A DNA stretch of 64,000 nt from Kineosporia succinea. Lineage in GTDB: Bacteria; Actinomycetota; Actinomycetes; Actinomycetales; Kineosporiaceae. The stretch spans positions 6,755,241 through 6,819,240 of the forward strand of contig NZ_JAUSQZ010000001.1 in NCBI RefSeq assembly GCF_030811555.1, in the 5' to 3' direction. The notes beneath the pieces were generated by a model. It was not told where the DNA came from, did no database searches, and saw only the letters and a program-made list of their open reading frames with translations. The position numbers were made by a program, and so were the translations under genes. Every line of letters starts with the position of its first letter. The first letter of the stretch is position 1. Positions 34,432 through 43,322 of this stretch are shown piece after piece.

Positions 34432-35177
34432 GCGCCGCGATCTCGCTGGCCGTGGCCCTGGTGCTGCTGGTGGCGGTGGCCGGTGGGCTGGGCCGGTGGA
34501 TCGGCACGGGTCAGCCACGCGCGGTGCTGACGGCGACGTCGCGGGCGCTGGTGCAGCTGATGGTGGTGGGGGCGGTCATCGCGGTGGTGATCCGGACACC
34601 GGTGCTGGCGCCGCTGTACCTGCTGCTGATGCTGGGGGTGGCGAGCTGGACCTCGGCGCGGCGGATCGCGCCCGGGCGGGAGGCTCTGGCGCCGGCGGTG
34701 CTGGCGATCGCGTGCGGTGCCGGGGTGAGCGCGCTGATCATCTTCGCCTGCCGGGCGCTGGAGTTCGACGCGACCACGGCCGTCCCCTTCGTCGCGCAGC
34801 TGGTCGGTGGGTCGATGACCGCGACGACGGTGGCCGGGCAGCGTTTTCGTGACGACACCCGTGCGCACTGGAGCGAGGTGGAGGGCTGGCTGGCCCTGGG
34901 CGCGACGTATCGTCAGGCGCTGGCCGAGCTCGCCCGCACCGCGGCCGGCCGGGCGCTGGTGCCGGCGCTCGACCAGACGCGCAACGTGGGGCTGGTGACG
35001 TTGCCGGGTGCCTTCGTGGGTCTGCTGCTGGGTGGGGCCACGCCGCTGGAGGCCGGGCGGGTGCAGTTGCTGGTGCTGGTCGGGCTGCTGGCGGCGGAAA
35101 CGGTGGCGGCGCTGGTGGTCACGCGGATGCTGTCGGGGCGTCCGGGCGCGTTGACGGAGGCGCTGCCGCGCTCCTGA
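34428..35177 (+). CDS. fetB: FetB / UPF0014 family ABC permease (iron or metal export)
   Basis: The 249-residue protein has seven hydrophobic segments and the UPF0014 consensus RALVQLMVVGAVIAVVI, LLLMLGVASWTSARR, VGGSMTATTVAGQRF, LALGATYRQAL and the LDQTRNVGLVTLPGAFVGLLLGGATPLEAGRVQLLVL block that defines FetB. In E. coli FetA/FetB expels iron; here no adjacent FetA-type ATPase is present. The GTG at 34428 has GGAGGAA upstream and overlaps the stop of the permease remnant. The ATPase may be encoded elsewhere or have been lost with the deletion. Confidence 0.88.
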   Translation: MSAAISLAVALVLLVAVAGGLGRWIGTGQPRAVLTATSRALVQLMVVGAVIAVVIRTPVLAPLYLLLMLGVASWTSARRIAPGREALAPAVLAIACGAGVSALIIFACRALEFDATTAVPFVAQLVGGSMTATTVAGQRFRDDTRAHWSEVEGWLALGATYRQALAELARTAAGRALVPALDQTRNVGLVTLPGAFVGLLLGGATPLEAGRVQLLVLVGLLAAETVAALVVTRMLSGRPGALTEALPRS

Positions 35178-35219
35178 AGCACCCGCGTCCACGACGCCTC
35201 GCCGGGCGGGCCGGCAGGT

Positions 35220-36413
35220 TCACGTCGCATCCGCCAGCCGCCGTCGGCCCGCACCCCACACGAGCAGACCGGCCAGGTTGATCGTGAGCGCGGCGAGCAC
35301 GACGGCCGTCCACCCGCCCGCCGCCCACAGGGGCCCGGAGATCACGGAACCGACGGCGCCGCCGAGGAAGTTGCTCACGACGACGGCGGTGTTGAGCCGG
35401 CTGCGGGCCGTTCCCGGCAGGGCGAAGAGGCGGGTCTGCCCGAGTACGAGCACGGTCTGGGTGGCGATGTCGAGCACGACGACCACGACCAGCAGCGCGA
35501 GGATGGAGTCGCGGGCGGCCCACGCTCCGGCGAGGGAGAGGGCCAGCACGCCCAGGGCGGTGCCGGTGGCGGGCACCGACCAGCCGCGGTCGTGCAGGAC
35601 GCCGGCGCGCCGGGCGCCCAGGGCCCCGGCCAGGCCCGCGAGGCCGACCAGCCCGATCTGGGTCACGGTGTACGAGAACGGCGGTGCGGTCAGGAGATAC
35701 GTCAGTGCGGTCCAGAACAGCGAGAACACGGCGAACGAGGACGCGCAGACGAGCAGGGTGGGCAGCGCGGCGCGGTGCTGCGCGACCGTGGTGAAGACCG
35801 ATCGCAGCAGCGCCGGGTAGGGCATGCGGTCGCGGGGCCCGAGCGGCGGGATCGCGGCCCGCAGCGCGGCGGCCGAGACGATCGCGCCGAGCGCCGCGAC
35901 GGCGTAGATGGCCCGCCAGCTGAGGAGGTCGGCGACGACGCCGGCCACCGTGCGGGACAGGAGGATCCCCACCAGGGCGCCGGAGGCCACCGCGCCGACC
36001 ACGCGTCCTCTGCGCCCGGGATCGGCCAGCTCGCTGGCCAGCGGGGTGAGCAGCTGGGCCGAGACGGTGCTCAGCCCGACGGCCCCCAGGGCGGCCAGGA
36101 GCACCCCGAAGGTGGGCGCGAGGCTCGCGCCGACCAGGGCGAGGGCCGAGAGCGTCAGGACGAGCGGCACGAGGTGGCGCCGGTCGAGCGAGTCGCCGAG
36201 GGGGACGACGAGGAAGATGCCGAGCGCGTACCCGATCTGGGTCACGGTGACCAGGATCCCGGCGCTGGGGCCGGGGACGCCGAGGGACGCGGCGATGACC
36301 TCGACCAGGGGCTGGGCCAGGTACAGGTTGCCGACCGCGAGGGCGGCGGCGGTCGCGAAGACGAGGGTCCGGGCGGGGGTCATGACGGTGACCTGGCCGG
36401 TGTCGGTGCTCAC
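35220..36413 (-). CDS. MFS transporter (YnfM/arabinose-efflux-like)
   Basis: The 397-residue protein has twelve predicted helices and begins TPARTLVFATAAALAVGNLYLAQPL, typical of the MFS_1 drug/sugar exporter group that includes YnfM. The loop signature GDSLDRRHLVPLV follows helix 2. The GTG at 36413 is used. An ATG at 36383 is a possible alternative with the weak site AGGTCA. It converges on fetB and has no partner gene or adjacent regulator. Confidence 0.88.
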   Translation of the reverse strand: MSTDTGQVTVMTPARTLVFATAAALAVGNLYLAQPLVEVIAASLGVPGPSAGILVTVTQIGYALGIFLVVPLGDSLDRRHLVPLVLTLSALALVGASLAPTFGVLLAALGAVGLSTVSAQLLTPLASELADPGRRGRVVGAVASGALVGILLSRTVAGVVADLLSWRAIYAVAALGAIVSAAALRAAIPPLGPRDRMPYPALLRSVFTTVAQHRAALPTLLVCASSFAVFSLFWTALTYLLTAPPFSYTVTQIGLVGLAGLAGALGARRAGVLHDRGWSVPATGTALGVLALSLAGAWAARDSILALLVVVVVLDIATQTVLVLGQTRLFALPGTARSRLNTAVVVSNFLGGAVGSVISGPLWAAGGWTAVVLAALTINLAGLLVWGAGRRRLADAT

Positions 36414-36655
36414 GGCCCTCACGGTAGGCCGGGCCGGTGGGCCCCCGGCAGGCCCTGTCAGGGCCTCCCAGGCACCGAGCCACCGTGGTGAATGCAAGGC
36501 GTGCACACACACGGTCAGACTCTGCAACCGCCGACAACGCCTAGGCGCGCACCAAAACGGCTGCCATTCATGGGTTTTCCCTTGATGACAGGAGGCTCCT
36601 GAGCTGGTTTCCTGGGTGAACTGTTCAGTAGGGCGACGCGGTCAAGGGGCGGCAC

Positions 36656-36892
36656 ATGGCGGGCTACCGAGCGTTTCAGATCATCGGCCTGGGCTTTCTC
36701 TGCCTCGGCGTGAGCGAGTTCGTGCTGCGCGGCCTGATGGCCGGGTCGACGCCCGGGCTCGTCGTCGGCGCGCTCTGCCTGATCACGGCGACCGGCTGCT
36801 CCTGGGGGGCCTTCACCCTCAAGCACGACGCCGACCGGCGCCGGGCCGGGATCAGCCGTCAGGCCCCGACGGAGCTCCAGCGAGTGCCCTGA
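36656..36892 (+). CDS. Small two-helix membrane protein
   Basis: The 78-residue protein has two hydrophobic helices (FQIIGLGFLCLGVSEFVL and GLVVGALCLITATGCSWGAFTL) and a charged C-terminal tail. AAGGGGC precedes the ATG. No family recognised. It ends four bases before the end of the convergent LacI gene. The 240-bp gap upstream holds an 11-bp palindrome TGAACTGTTCA at 36617-36627. Confidence 0.6.
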   Translation: MAGYRAFQIIGLGFLCLGVSEFVLRGLMAGSTPGLVVGALCLITATGCSWGAFTLKHDADRRRAGISRQAPTELQRVP

Positions 36893-36896
36893 CCGA

Positions 36897-37910
36897 TCAG
36901 GCGCCGCCGGTGCTCTCGCGCACGAGCACCGAGTGCGCCGCCGTGATCTGGAGCGCCGGCTGCCCGGGCTCGTCGATCCGTGAAGCCACCCGCCGCACCG
37001 CCTCCAGGGCGATCTGCGGGGTGTCGAGCGAGACGGTGCTCAGGGTCGGGCGCGAGTACCGGCCCTCCTCGATGTCGTCGATCCCGATCACCGCGACATC
37101 GTCCGGCACCCTCAGCCCGGCGTCGAAAACCGCTCGTACCGCGCCCATCGCGAGCAGGTCGGCGTAGCAGAAGATGGCGTCGGGCGGCTCGGGCAGCGCC
37201 AGCAGCTCCTGGGCCGCGGCGTAACCCGCCGCCCGGCGGTAGTGCGGCGCGGCCTGCAGGTAACGGGCCTCCATGGGCAGGCCGGCGTCGCCCAGCGCCC
37301 GCTGGAAACCGGCCGTGCGCTGCTGCGGCGTCGCGTAGCTCTCCTGCGGCTGCACCCCGATCGCGGCGATGCGGCGGCGGCCGATCGCGACCAGATGACT
37401 CACCGCGTCGAACGCCGCCTGCTCGTTGTCGATGGCCACGTGGTCGTAGCGCCCGTCGAAGTCGTGCTCACCGAGCAGCACCAGCGGGACGACCGGGCTG
37501 TCCTGCATCTCCTGCAGCTCGGCGGGCGTGACCAGCGGGCTGAACAGCAGACCGTCGAACAGCATGGTGCGGTCGGCACCGGTGAGGAGACGGCGCTCGC
37601 GGTCGTGGTCGTGACCGGTCTGGTCGACGATCACCCGGTAGCCGATGCCGGCGGCCGCGTTGATCACCTCGCGCGCCAGCTCGGCGAAGTAGGGCACGTC
37701 GATCTCGGGGACGACCAGCGCGAGGACGCCCGTGCGGCCGGTGCGCAGCGTGCGGGCAATCGGGTTGGGCCGGTAGTCCAGCTCCTCCATGGCCTGGTGC
37801 ACCTTGCGGCGCATCGCCTCGCTGACGTGCTGGTACCCGCTGACGACGTTGTTGACCGTGCGCAGGGAGACCTGCGCATGCCGTGCCACGTCCCGCAACG
37901 TCGCCGCCAC
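36897..37910 (-). CDS. LacI-family repressor of the MalEFG/GH2/BNR operon
   Basis: The 337-residue protein has the HTH TLRDVARHAQVSLRTVNNVVSGYQHVSEAMRRKV. The LRTVNNVV variant of recognition helix is found in a subgroup of LacI proteins. The effector core ends with VAVIGIDDIEEGRYSRPTLSTVSLDTPQI. The GTG start has GGAGGACGCC upstream. It is divergent from the transporter operon with a large inverted operator pair in between, so autoregulation plus repression of the operon is expected. Confidence 0.94.
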   Translation of the reverse strand: MAATLRDVARHAQVSLRTVNNVVSGYQHVSEAMRRKVHQAMEELDYRPNPIARTLRTGRTGVLALVVPEIDVPYFAELAREVINAAAGIGYRVIVDQTGHDHDRERRLLTGADRTMLFDGLLFSPLVTPAELQEMQDSPVVPLVLLGEHDFDGRYDHVAIDNEQAAFDAVSHLVAIGRRRIAAIGVQPQESYATPQQRTAGFQRALGDAGLPMEARYLQAAPHYRRAAGYAAAQELLALPEPPDAIFCYADLLAMGAVRAVFDAGLRVPDDVAVIGIDDIEEGRYSRPTLSTVSLDTPQIALEAVRRVASRIDEPGQPALQITAAHSVLVRESTGGA

Positions 37911-37950
37911 CGGCGTCCTCCCGATTCTCGCGTGTCGCTTCAGTCTAGGG

Positions 37951-37996
37951 CTTGCCTACGTGTGCAAACAGGTTCTACTTTGCACACGTAGGCAAA
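37951..37996. promoter_or_regulatory. Pair of 18-bp LacI operators in inverted arrangement
   Basis: Two copies of the quasi-palindrome TTTGCACACGTAGGCAAA: one on the plus strand at 37979-37996, one reversed at 37951-37968 (first base C instead of T). They form a perfect 17-bp inverted repeat separated by 10 bases, centres 28 bp apart. Each copy has the LacI-type core ACGT and TTTGC/GCAAA arms. They lie between the LacI start and the binding-protein start. Confidence 0.8.
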
Positions 37997-38010
37997 CCAG
38001 ATCCGCACAA

Positions 38011-38022
38011 GGGAGTGCTCCC
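38011..38022 (+). promoter_or_regulatory. Palindrome GGGAGTGCTCCC overlapping the ribosome binding site
   Basis: A 5-bp-arm dyad directly in front of the ATG at 38023; its left arm contains the Shine-Dalgarno AAGGGAG. It resembles the CebR cellobiose-repressor box (TGGGAGCGCTCCCA) at all but the centre and one edge base. It could be a second operator or an RNA hairpin masking the ribosome binding site. Confidence 0.4.
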
Positions 38023-39402
38023 ATGTCCACTGCCGCTGGACAGCCCCGCCGCCCAGGCCTCACCCGCCGCCAGATGAACGGCCTCCTGGTCGCCGCCCTC
38101 GCCGGCACCCTGGCCGCCTGCGGCCCCTCCATCAACGGCGACTCCGAACCCGCCGCCGGCGGCGACCGGCTCACCGCCCCCACCGGCGACCCGTCCGGCG
38201 AGATCGTGATCTGGGACCGCTCCGGCGACCTGTTCAAGGTGTTCGAGGCCGCCATCGCGAAGTTCAACACCAGGTACCCGAACGTGAAGGTCCGTCACGA
38301 GGCCGTCGACATCGACGCCAAGCTGCAGAACACCCTGATCACCGGCACCGACGTGCCCGACGGCGTCTTCCTCGACGACGCCAAGGTCGGCGGGTTCGCC
38401 GACTACCTGTGGGACCTGAGCGACGTGCTCGAGCCGTACCGCAAGGACATCGCCCCGCAGAAGATCGCGGTCAACTCGCTGAACGGCGGCATCTACGGGG
38501 TGCCCTACGACCTCGACCCCGGCCTGCTCTTCTACAACGAGACCGCCCTGACGGCAGCCGGTATCGACGCCGGGACGATCGAGACCTACGACGATCTGCT
38601 GGCCGCCGCCCGTCGATACCGGGAGCACAAGCCCGGCTCCGGCCCGATCCACCTGGAGCAGAGCGCGTTCCTCGGCCAGCTGCAGCTGGAGATGTACGCC
38701 AACCAGCTCGGCACCAGTCTGGCGGGCGCCGACGGCGAGCTGCGCCTGGACTCCCCGGCCTACCGGCAGATCCTGACCTGGCTCGACACGGTGAGCAAGG
38801 AGAAGCTCGGCACCCGCGCCGAGTACCTGTCCCCCAGCGACGTCGGCGCCCTGGACTCCGGAGACCAGGTCTTCTACCCGTGGGCGATCTGGTTCTCCTT
38901 CGCCCCGCAGCAGCAGCTGCCCAGGACCGAGGGCGACTGGCGGGCCATGCCCCTGCCCGCCTGGACCTCCGGCGGCGCGCGCAGCGGCGCGATGGGCGGC
39001 TCGTCGTTCGTGCTGCCCAAGGCCGGCGCCCATTCCGGTCTGGCCTGGCTGTTCTACGAGTTCCTGATGTTCGACGAGGCCGGGTACACCGCCGTCTGGG
39101 GAGCCAGCGACGTCTACCCCCAGGGCCTGAACACCTCGATCCCCAGCTACAAGCCGGCCGCGGACGTCTCCAAGCCCCTCTTCGAGCCCCTCGCGGCCCT
39201 CGGCGGGCAGGACCTGTGGAAGACCGCGGTCGAGGCCGGCAACCAGATCCCCGCCGGCGCGGCCATTCCCAGCTGGTGGAGCGGCGCCGTCGACTATCTC
39301 GGCACCGACGTGCAGAAGATGCTCGACGGTGACCTCACCCCCGACCAGGTCATCGACCGGGCGAGCCAGGACATCCAGAAGAACCTGGTCGACCGCCGAT
39401 GA
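38023..39402 (+). CDS. Extracellular sugar-binding lipoprotein (family 1, MalE-like)
   Basis: The 459-residue protein has a lipoprotein/Tat-like signal (RRPGLTRRQMNGLLVAALAGTLAAC, lipid Cys in LAAC) and an SBP_bac_1 domain: GEIVIWDRSGDLFKVFEAAIAKFNTRYPNVKV, GVPYDLDPGLLFYNETAL, and GGSSFVLPKAGAHSGLAWLFYEFLM. It binds an oligosaccharide for the two MalFG-type permeases that follow. No ATPase gene is present, so a shared MsiK-like ATPase elsewhere is expected, as in other actinomycetes. Confidence 0.94.
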   Translation: MSTAAGQPRRPGLTRRQMNGLLVAALAGTLAACGPSINGDSEPAAGGDRLTAPTGDPSGEIVIWDRSGDLFKVFEAAIAKFNTRYPNVKVRHEAVDIDAKLQNTLITGTDVPDGVFLDDAKVGGFADYLWDLSDVLEPYRKDIAPQKIAVNSLNGGIYGVPYDLDPGLLFYNETALTAAGIDAGTIETYDDLLAAARRYREHKPGSGPIHLEQSAFLGQLQLEMYANQLGTSLAGADGELRLDSPAYRQILTWLDTVSKEKLGTRAEYLSPSDVGALDSGDQVFYPWAIWFSFAPQQQLPRTEGDWRAMPLPAWTSGGARSGAMGGSSFVLPKAGAHSGLAWLFYEFLMFDEAGYTAVWGASDVYPQGLNTSIPSYKPAADVSKPLFEPLAALGGQDLWKTAVEAGNQIPAGAAIPSWWSGAVDYLGTDVQKMLDGDLTPDQVIDRASQDIQKNLVDRR

Positions 39403-40304
39403 GTCTCGCCACCCCGGCCCGCTCCCTCCCACCCCGAGCGCGGCGCCTCACCCGCCGGCATCTGGCGCCCTACGTCTTCGTCGCCCCGTTCATCGCCCTG
39501 TTCGCGGCCTTCAGCGTCTACCCGATGATCTTCACCCTCCGGCTCAGCTTCACCGACTGGCGCGGATCGGGCGCGGCCCGGTGGGTGGGCTGGGACAACT
39601 ACACGTATCTGCTGGGCAGCGGCGCGTTCTGGTCGTCGCTGGGCAACTCGGCCGTGCTCTGGCTGCTCGTCGTCCCCGCCCAGATCGTGCTGGCCCTGAC
39701 CGTCGCGGTCGTGCTGAACAACGCCCGGCTGAGGATGCGCGGCCTCTACCGGGTCGCGTACCTGGTGCCGTTCGTGACGCCGCTGGTGGCCGTCGCCCAG
39801 ATCTGGGTGGTGCTGTTCGACCAGAACTACGGCGCGGTCAACCGGCTGCTGTCGCTCGTGGGCCTGCCCGACATCGGCTGGCTCACCACGACCACCTGGG
39901 CCAAACCCACACTGGCGCTGCTGTTCATCTGGAAGACGACCGGTTTCATCGTCGTCATCCTGCTGTCCGGCCTGCAGAGCCTCGACGCCAGCCTGTACGA
40001 GGCCGCCGAGATCGACGGGGCCGGCACCCTGCGCAAGCTCTGGTCGCTGACCGTCCCGCTGATCCGGCGCACCCTCGCCTTCGCCGCGGTCATGCAGACC
40101 CTGGCCGTGTTCCAGATGTTCGCCGAGCCGTTCGTCGTCACCGACGGTGGCCCCTACAACTCCACCACGACCGCCGGTTTCTACCTCTACAAACACATCA
40201 ACCAGGCCGATCTCGGCACCGGCGCCGCCAACTCCTTCCTGCTCGTCGTGGTCGTGATGGCGCTGTCGCTGCTGTTCGTGCGCCTTCTGCGGACGGAGGA
40301 CTGA
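39399..40304 (+). CDS. Sugar ABC permease, MalF type
   Basis: The 301-residue inner-membrane protein has six helices and the family start APYVFVAPFIALFAAFSVYPMIFTLRLSFTDW. The cytoplasmic EAA motif is YEAAEIDGAGTLRKLWSLTVPLIRRT. The start overlaps the binding-protein stop by four bases (ATGA). Confidence 0.94.
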   Translation: MSLATPARSLPPRARRLTRRHLAPYVFVAPFIALFAAFSVYPMIFTLRLSFTDWRGSGAARWVGWDNYTYLLGSGAFWSSLGNSAVLWLLVVPAQIVLALTVAVVLNNARLRMRGLYRVAYLVPFVTPLVAVAQIWVVLFDQNYGAVNRLLSLVGLPDIGWLTTTTWAKPTLALLFIWKTTGFIVVILLSGLQSLDASLYEAAEIDGAGTLRKLWSLTVPLIRRTLAFAAVMQTLAVFQMFAEPFVVTDGGPYNSTTTAGFYLYKHINQADLGTGAANSFLLVVVVMALSLLFVRLLRTED

Positions 40305-41146
40305 TGCGCAACCGCGCTGTCGCAGCCCATCTCTTCCTGGGTGCCGTGCTCCTGCTCTCCCTGGCCCCGGTGGTCTGGGCCGTCGTCTCGGCGTTCAAGC
40401 CCGCCGCCGAGATCGTCGCCGACCCGCTCGGCCTCGACCCGGCCACCCTCACCCTCGAGAACTACCGGAGGGTGTTCGACGACGTCCCGCTCCTGAGCGG
40501 ATTCCTCAACACCGCGGTCGTTCTCGTCAGCAAGGGCACCCTGACCCTGCTGCTGGCCCCCCTGGCCGCGTTCGGATTCGCGAAATACCGCTTCCCGGGC
40601 CGGGGGCTGCTGTTCGGCACGGTGCTCGTCACCCTGATGCTGCCCACCATCGTGCTGATCATCCCGCTGCTGCTGCAGATGAAGGAGCTCGGCTGGGTCA
40701 ACACCTACCAGGCCCTGATCCTGCCCGGGGCCGTCGACGCGTTCGCCATCTTCTGGATGCGCCAGGTCATCGCCGAGATCCCCGACGAGCTGCTCGACGC
40801 CGCCCGCATCGACGGCTGCGGTGAGTTCGGCATCTTCGCCCGGGTGATCATGCCCCTGATCCGCCCGGCCCTGGCCGGTCTGGGCGTCCTCACGGTCATG
40901 AACATCTACAACGACTTCGTCTGGCCCGTCGTGGTGGCCAACAGCGAGCGCATGGCCACCCTGCAGGTCGTCCTGTCCACGCTGGCCCAGAACATCACCG
41001 GCAACCGGATCGGCGCCGACTACGCCACCGTCACCGGAGAACTGCTGGCCGCCACGTCCATCGCCCTGCTCCCCCTCGTCGCCGTCTTCGTGGCGCTGCA
41101 ACGGCATTTCGTCTCCGGAATCCTGGCCGGCAGCGTCAAGGGCTGA
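40304..41146 (+). CDS. Sugar ABC permease, MalG type
   Basis: The 280-residue protein has six helices (LFLGAVLLLSLAPVVWAVVSAFKP onward) and the EAA loop LDAARIDGCGEFGIFARVIMPLIRPAL. The start overlaps the previous stop by one base (TGATG). It pairs with the MalF-type protein to form the channel. Confidence 0.94.
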   Translation: MRNRAVAAHLFLGAVLLLSLAPVVWAVVSAFKPAAEIVADPLGLDPATLTLENYRRVFDDVPLLSGFLNTAVVLVSKGTLTLLLAPLAAFGFAKYRFPGRGLLFGTVLVTLMLPTIVLIIPLLLQMKELGWVNTYQALILPGAVDAFAIFWMRQVIAEIPDELLDAARIDGCGEFGIFARVIMPLIRPALAGLGVLTVMNIYNDFVWPVVVANSERMATLQVVLSTLAQNITGNRIGADYATVTGELLAATSIALLPLVAVFVALQRHFVSGILAGSVKG

Positions 41147-41179
41147 CGACGCCCATTTCCCGAAAGGCCCCTGAACGAC

Positions 41180-43297
41180 ATGACTTCCCCGCTCGACGTC
41201 CTCCCCCAGACCCCGCCCGCCGGGCCGCGTCCCGAATACCCCCGCCCCGACCGCGATCGATCCCACCGCTGGCTCTCGCTGAACGGCACCTGGGACCTCG
41301 AGACGGAGGACGACGTGGTCCCGGTCGTCGTCCCGTTCGCCTGGGAGACCAGCGCCTCGGGCGTCGGGCGCACGTGGCTGGAACGGGCGACCTACCGGCG
41401 GCGTGTCAGCGTCCCGGCCGGCTGGACCGGATGCCGCGTCGTGCTGTGCTTCGGCGCGGTGCACCACGAGGCGCAGGTGCTGCTCGACGGGCACGAGGTG
41501 GCTCGGCACGAGGGCGGTTACACGTCCTTCGAGATCGACGTCACCGACCACCTCGCGCCCGGCTCCGAGGCCGGGCTCGAGGTGCGGGTGCACGCCCCGG
41601 CCGACAAGCGCTCGATCCCGCACGGCAAGCAGCGCTCCATCCCCCGCACCGACTACGACGGTGTGTGTTTCACACCCACCTCGGGCATCTGGCAGAGTGT
41701 CTGGCTGGAGGGACGCGGCAGCACCTACGTCGAGCACGCCGGGCTGGAGGGCGACTCGCTCACCGGATTCGACCTCACCGGGCGCCTGGCCGGACCGGAC
41801 GTCACCGGCACCCGGATCACGGCCCGGGTGGTCTCCGGATCCAGCTCCTTCGAGCACATCTCGCTGGTCTGTGACGACGAGGGACGCTTTCACGGACGCC
41901 TCGAGATCGCGGACGCGCGCGTGTGGTCGCCGGCCGATCCTCATCTGTACGGGATCGAGCTGGTCACCGACGGCGAGGTTCCGGACGTCCTGACGCTCAC
42001 CTCCGGGCTGCGGCGCATCCAGGCGCTCGGGGAAGAGCTGTGGCTCAACGGTTCCCGGCTGTACGTGCGGGGTGTGCTCGACCAGGGCTACTGGCCGCTG
42101 ACCGGGCTGACCGCTCCCGACGACGCGGCGCTCGTGCGTGACCTGGAGATCGCCCGCGATCTCGGCTACAACCTCGTGCGCAAGCACCTCAAGCTCGAGG
42201 ACCCGCGCTGGCTGCACCACGCCGACCGGATGGGCATGCTGGTCTGGGCCGAGCCGCCGGCCGCCAGCCGGTTCAGCGCCGGGGCGGTGCGGGCGTTCGA
42301 GAACCAGCTGCCGGCCCTGGTCGAGCGCGACGGCAACCACCCCAGCATCGTGGTCTGGGGCCTCTACAACGAGGAATGGGGCCTGGACTGGGACATCCCG
42401 CACAGCCCGGACCGCGCCCGCGCCGCCCGGCAGGCCTACGAGGCGATGCGGGCCCTGGACGAGACCCGGCCGATCGTCGAGAACTCCGGCTGGTCGCACG
42501 TTCTCACCGACCTGGTGGACTGGCACTACTACGACGAGGACCTGGGCAGCTGGGCCCGCACCCTCGCCCAGCTGGCCTCCGGGGAACGCGAGGACTTCCC
42601 GGTGCGGCTGGGCGCCGACTTCGTGGTGGACAAGCCGCTGTACGGCAACGCCGACCATCCCCGGCACCGGATCCCGCTGCTGAACAGTGAGTACGGCACC
42701 GGGTACACCAGTCTCGAGCGGGCCTGGAACCTGCGCTGGCAGACCCAGGAGCTGCGGCGTCACGACCGGTTCGCCGGGTACGTCTACACCGAGCTGACCG
42801 ACATCGAGCACGAGATGGCCGGGCTGCTCGACTACGACCGCCGCGCCAAGGATCTGGGTGGCCTCGACCCGAGCGACGTGAACGCCGAGACCGTGCTGGT
42901 CGTGGACCTGGTGCCGGCCGCCGCGGGAGCCGACATCCCGCTGCCGACGGCCGATCTCGAGCTCGCCGTGCACGTCTCGCACCACGGTGCGACGTCGCTG
43001 ACCGGGCGCCTGAACGCGGCCTGGGCGCCCGCCAACCACCCGGCGAACCGCGGCCTGCCCTCGCCCGAGGTGACCACCGACGTCCTGACCGCCGTCCCGT
43101 TCACGCTCACCGCCGCGTCCACCCTTGCCGTGCGAGCCCCTCTCGGCAAGACCGCCGCCCGGCTGTGGATCTGGCTGACGGACAGCGACAACCGGGGGAC
43201 CGCACGGACGTTCGTGGACGCCGCCCCGGTCGAGGAACCCAATCGACGAGGTGCGCGCACCACCCCCACAGACCACCCGGACACGGATGCCGGGTAG
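41180..43297 (+). CDS. Glycoside hydrolase family 2 (beta-galactosidase / beta-glucuronidase-like)
   Basis: This 705-residue enzyme lacks a signal peptide. It has the GH2 jelly roll (SLNGTWDLETEDD, VPFAWETSASGVGRTWLERATYRRRV), Ig-like domain and TIM barrel with acid/base Glu398 in GLYNEEWG and predicted nucleophile Glu504 in LLNSEYGTG. These are spaced as in family members close to beta-glucuronidase and beta-galactosidase. It follows the permease genes by 33 bases and presumably cleaves the imported oligosaccharide. The specificity is not resolved. Confidence 0.92.
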   Translation: MTSPLDVLPQTPPAGPRPEYPRPDRDRSHRWLSLNGTWDLETEDDVVPVVVPFAWETSASGVGRTWLERATYRRRVSVPAGWTGCRVVLCFGAVHHEAQVLLDGHEVARHEGGYTSFEIDVTDHLAPGSEAGLEVRVHAPADKRSIPHGKQRSIPRTDYDGVCFTPTSGIWQSVWLEGRGSTYVEHAGLEGDSLTGFDLTGRLAGPDVTGTRITARVVSGSSSFEHISLVCDDEGRFHGRLEIADARVWSPADPHLYGIELVTDGEVPDVLTLTSGLRRIQALGEELWLNGSRLYVRGVLDQGYWPLTGLTAPDDAALVRDLEIARDLGYNLVRKHLKLEDPRWLHHADRMGMLVWAEPPAASRFSAGAVRAFENQLPALVERDGNHPSIVVWGLYNEEWGLDWDIPHSPDRARAARQAYEAMRALDETRPIVENSGWSHVLTDLVDWHYYDEDLGSWARTLAQLASGEREDFPVRLGADFVVDKPLYGNADHPRHRIPLLNSEYGTGYTSLERAWNLRWQTQELRRHDRFAGYVYTELTDIEHEMAGLLDYDRRAKDLGGLDPSDVNAETVLVVDLVPAAAGADIPLPTADLELAVHVSHHGATSLTGRLNAAWAPANHPANRGLPSPEVTTDVLTAVPFTLTAASTLAVRAPLGKTAARLWIWLTDSDNRGTARTFVDAAPVEEPNRRGARTTPTDHPDTDAG

Positions 43298-43322
43298 GAC
43301 CACCAGCCTCGGAGAGGAAACG

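Noticed and set aside
36617-36627. TGAACTGTTCA as a LexA SOS box
   Set aside because: Actinobacterial SOS boxes need GAAC-N4-GTTC spacing. Here the spacing is one base, and the nearby gene is an unknown small membrane protein.
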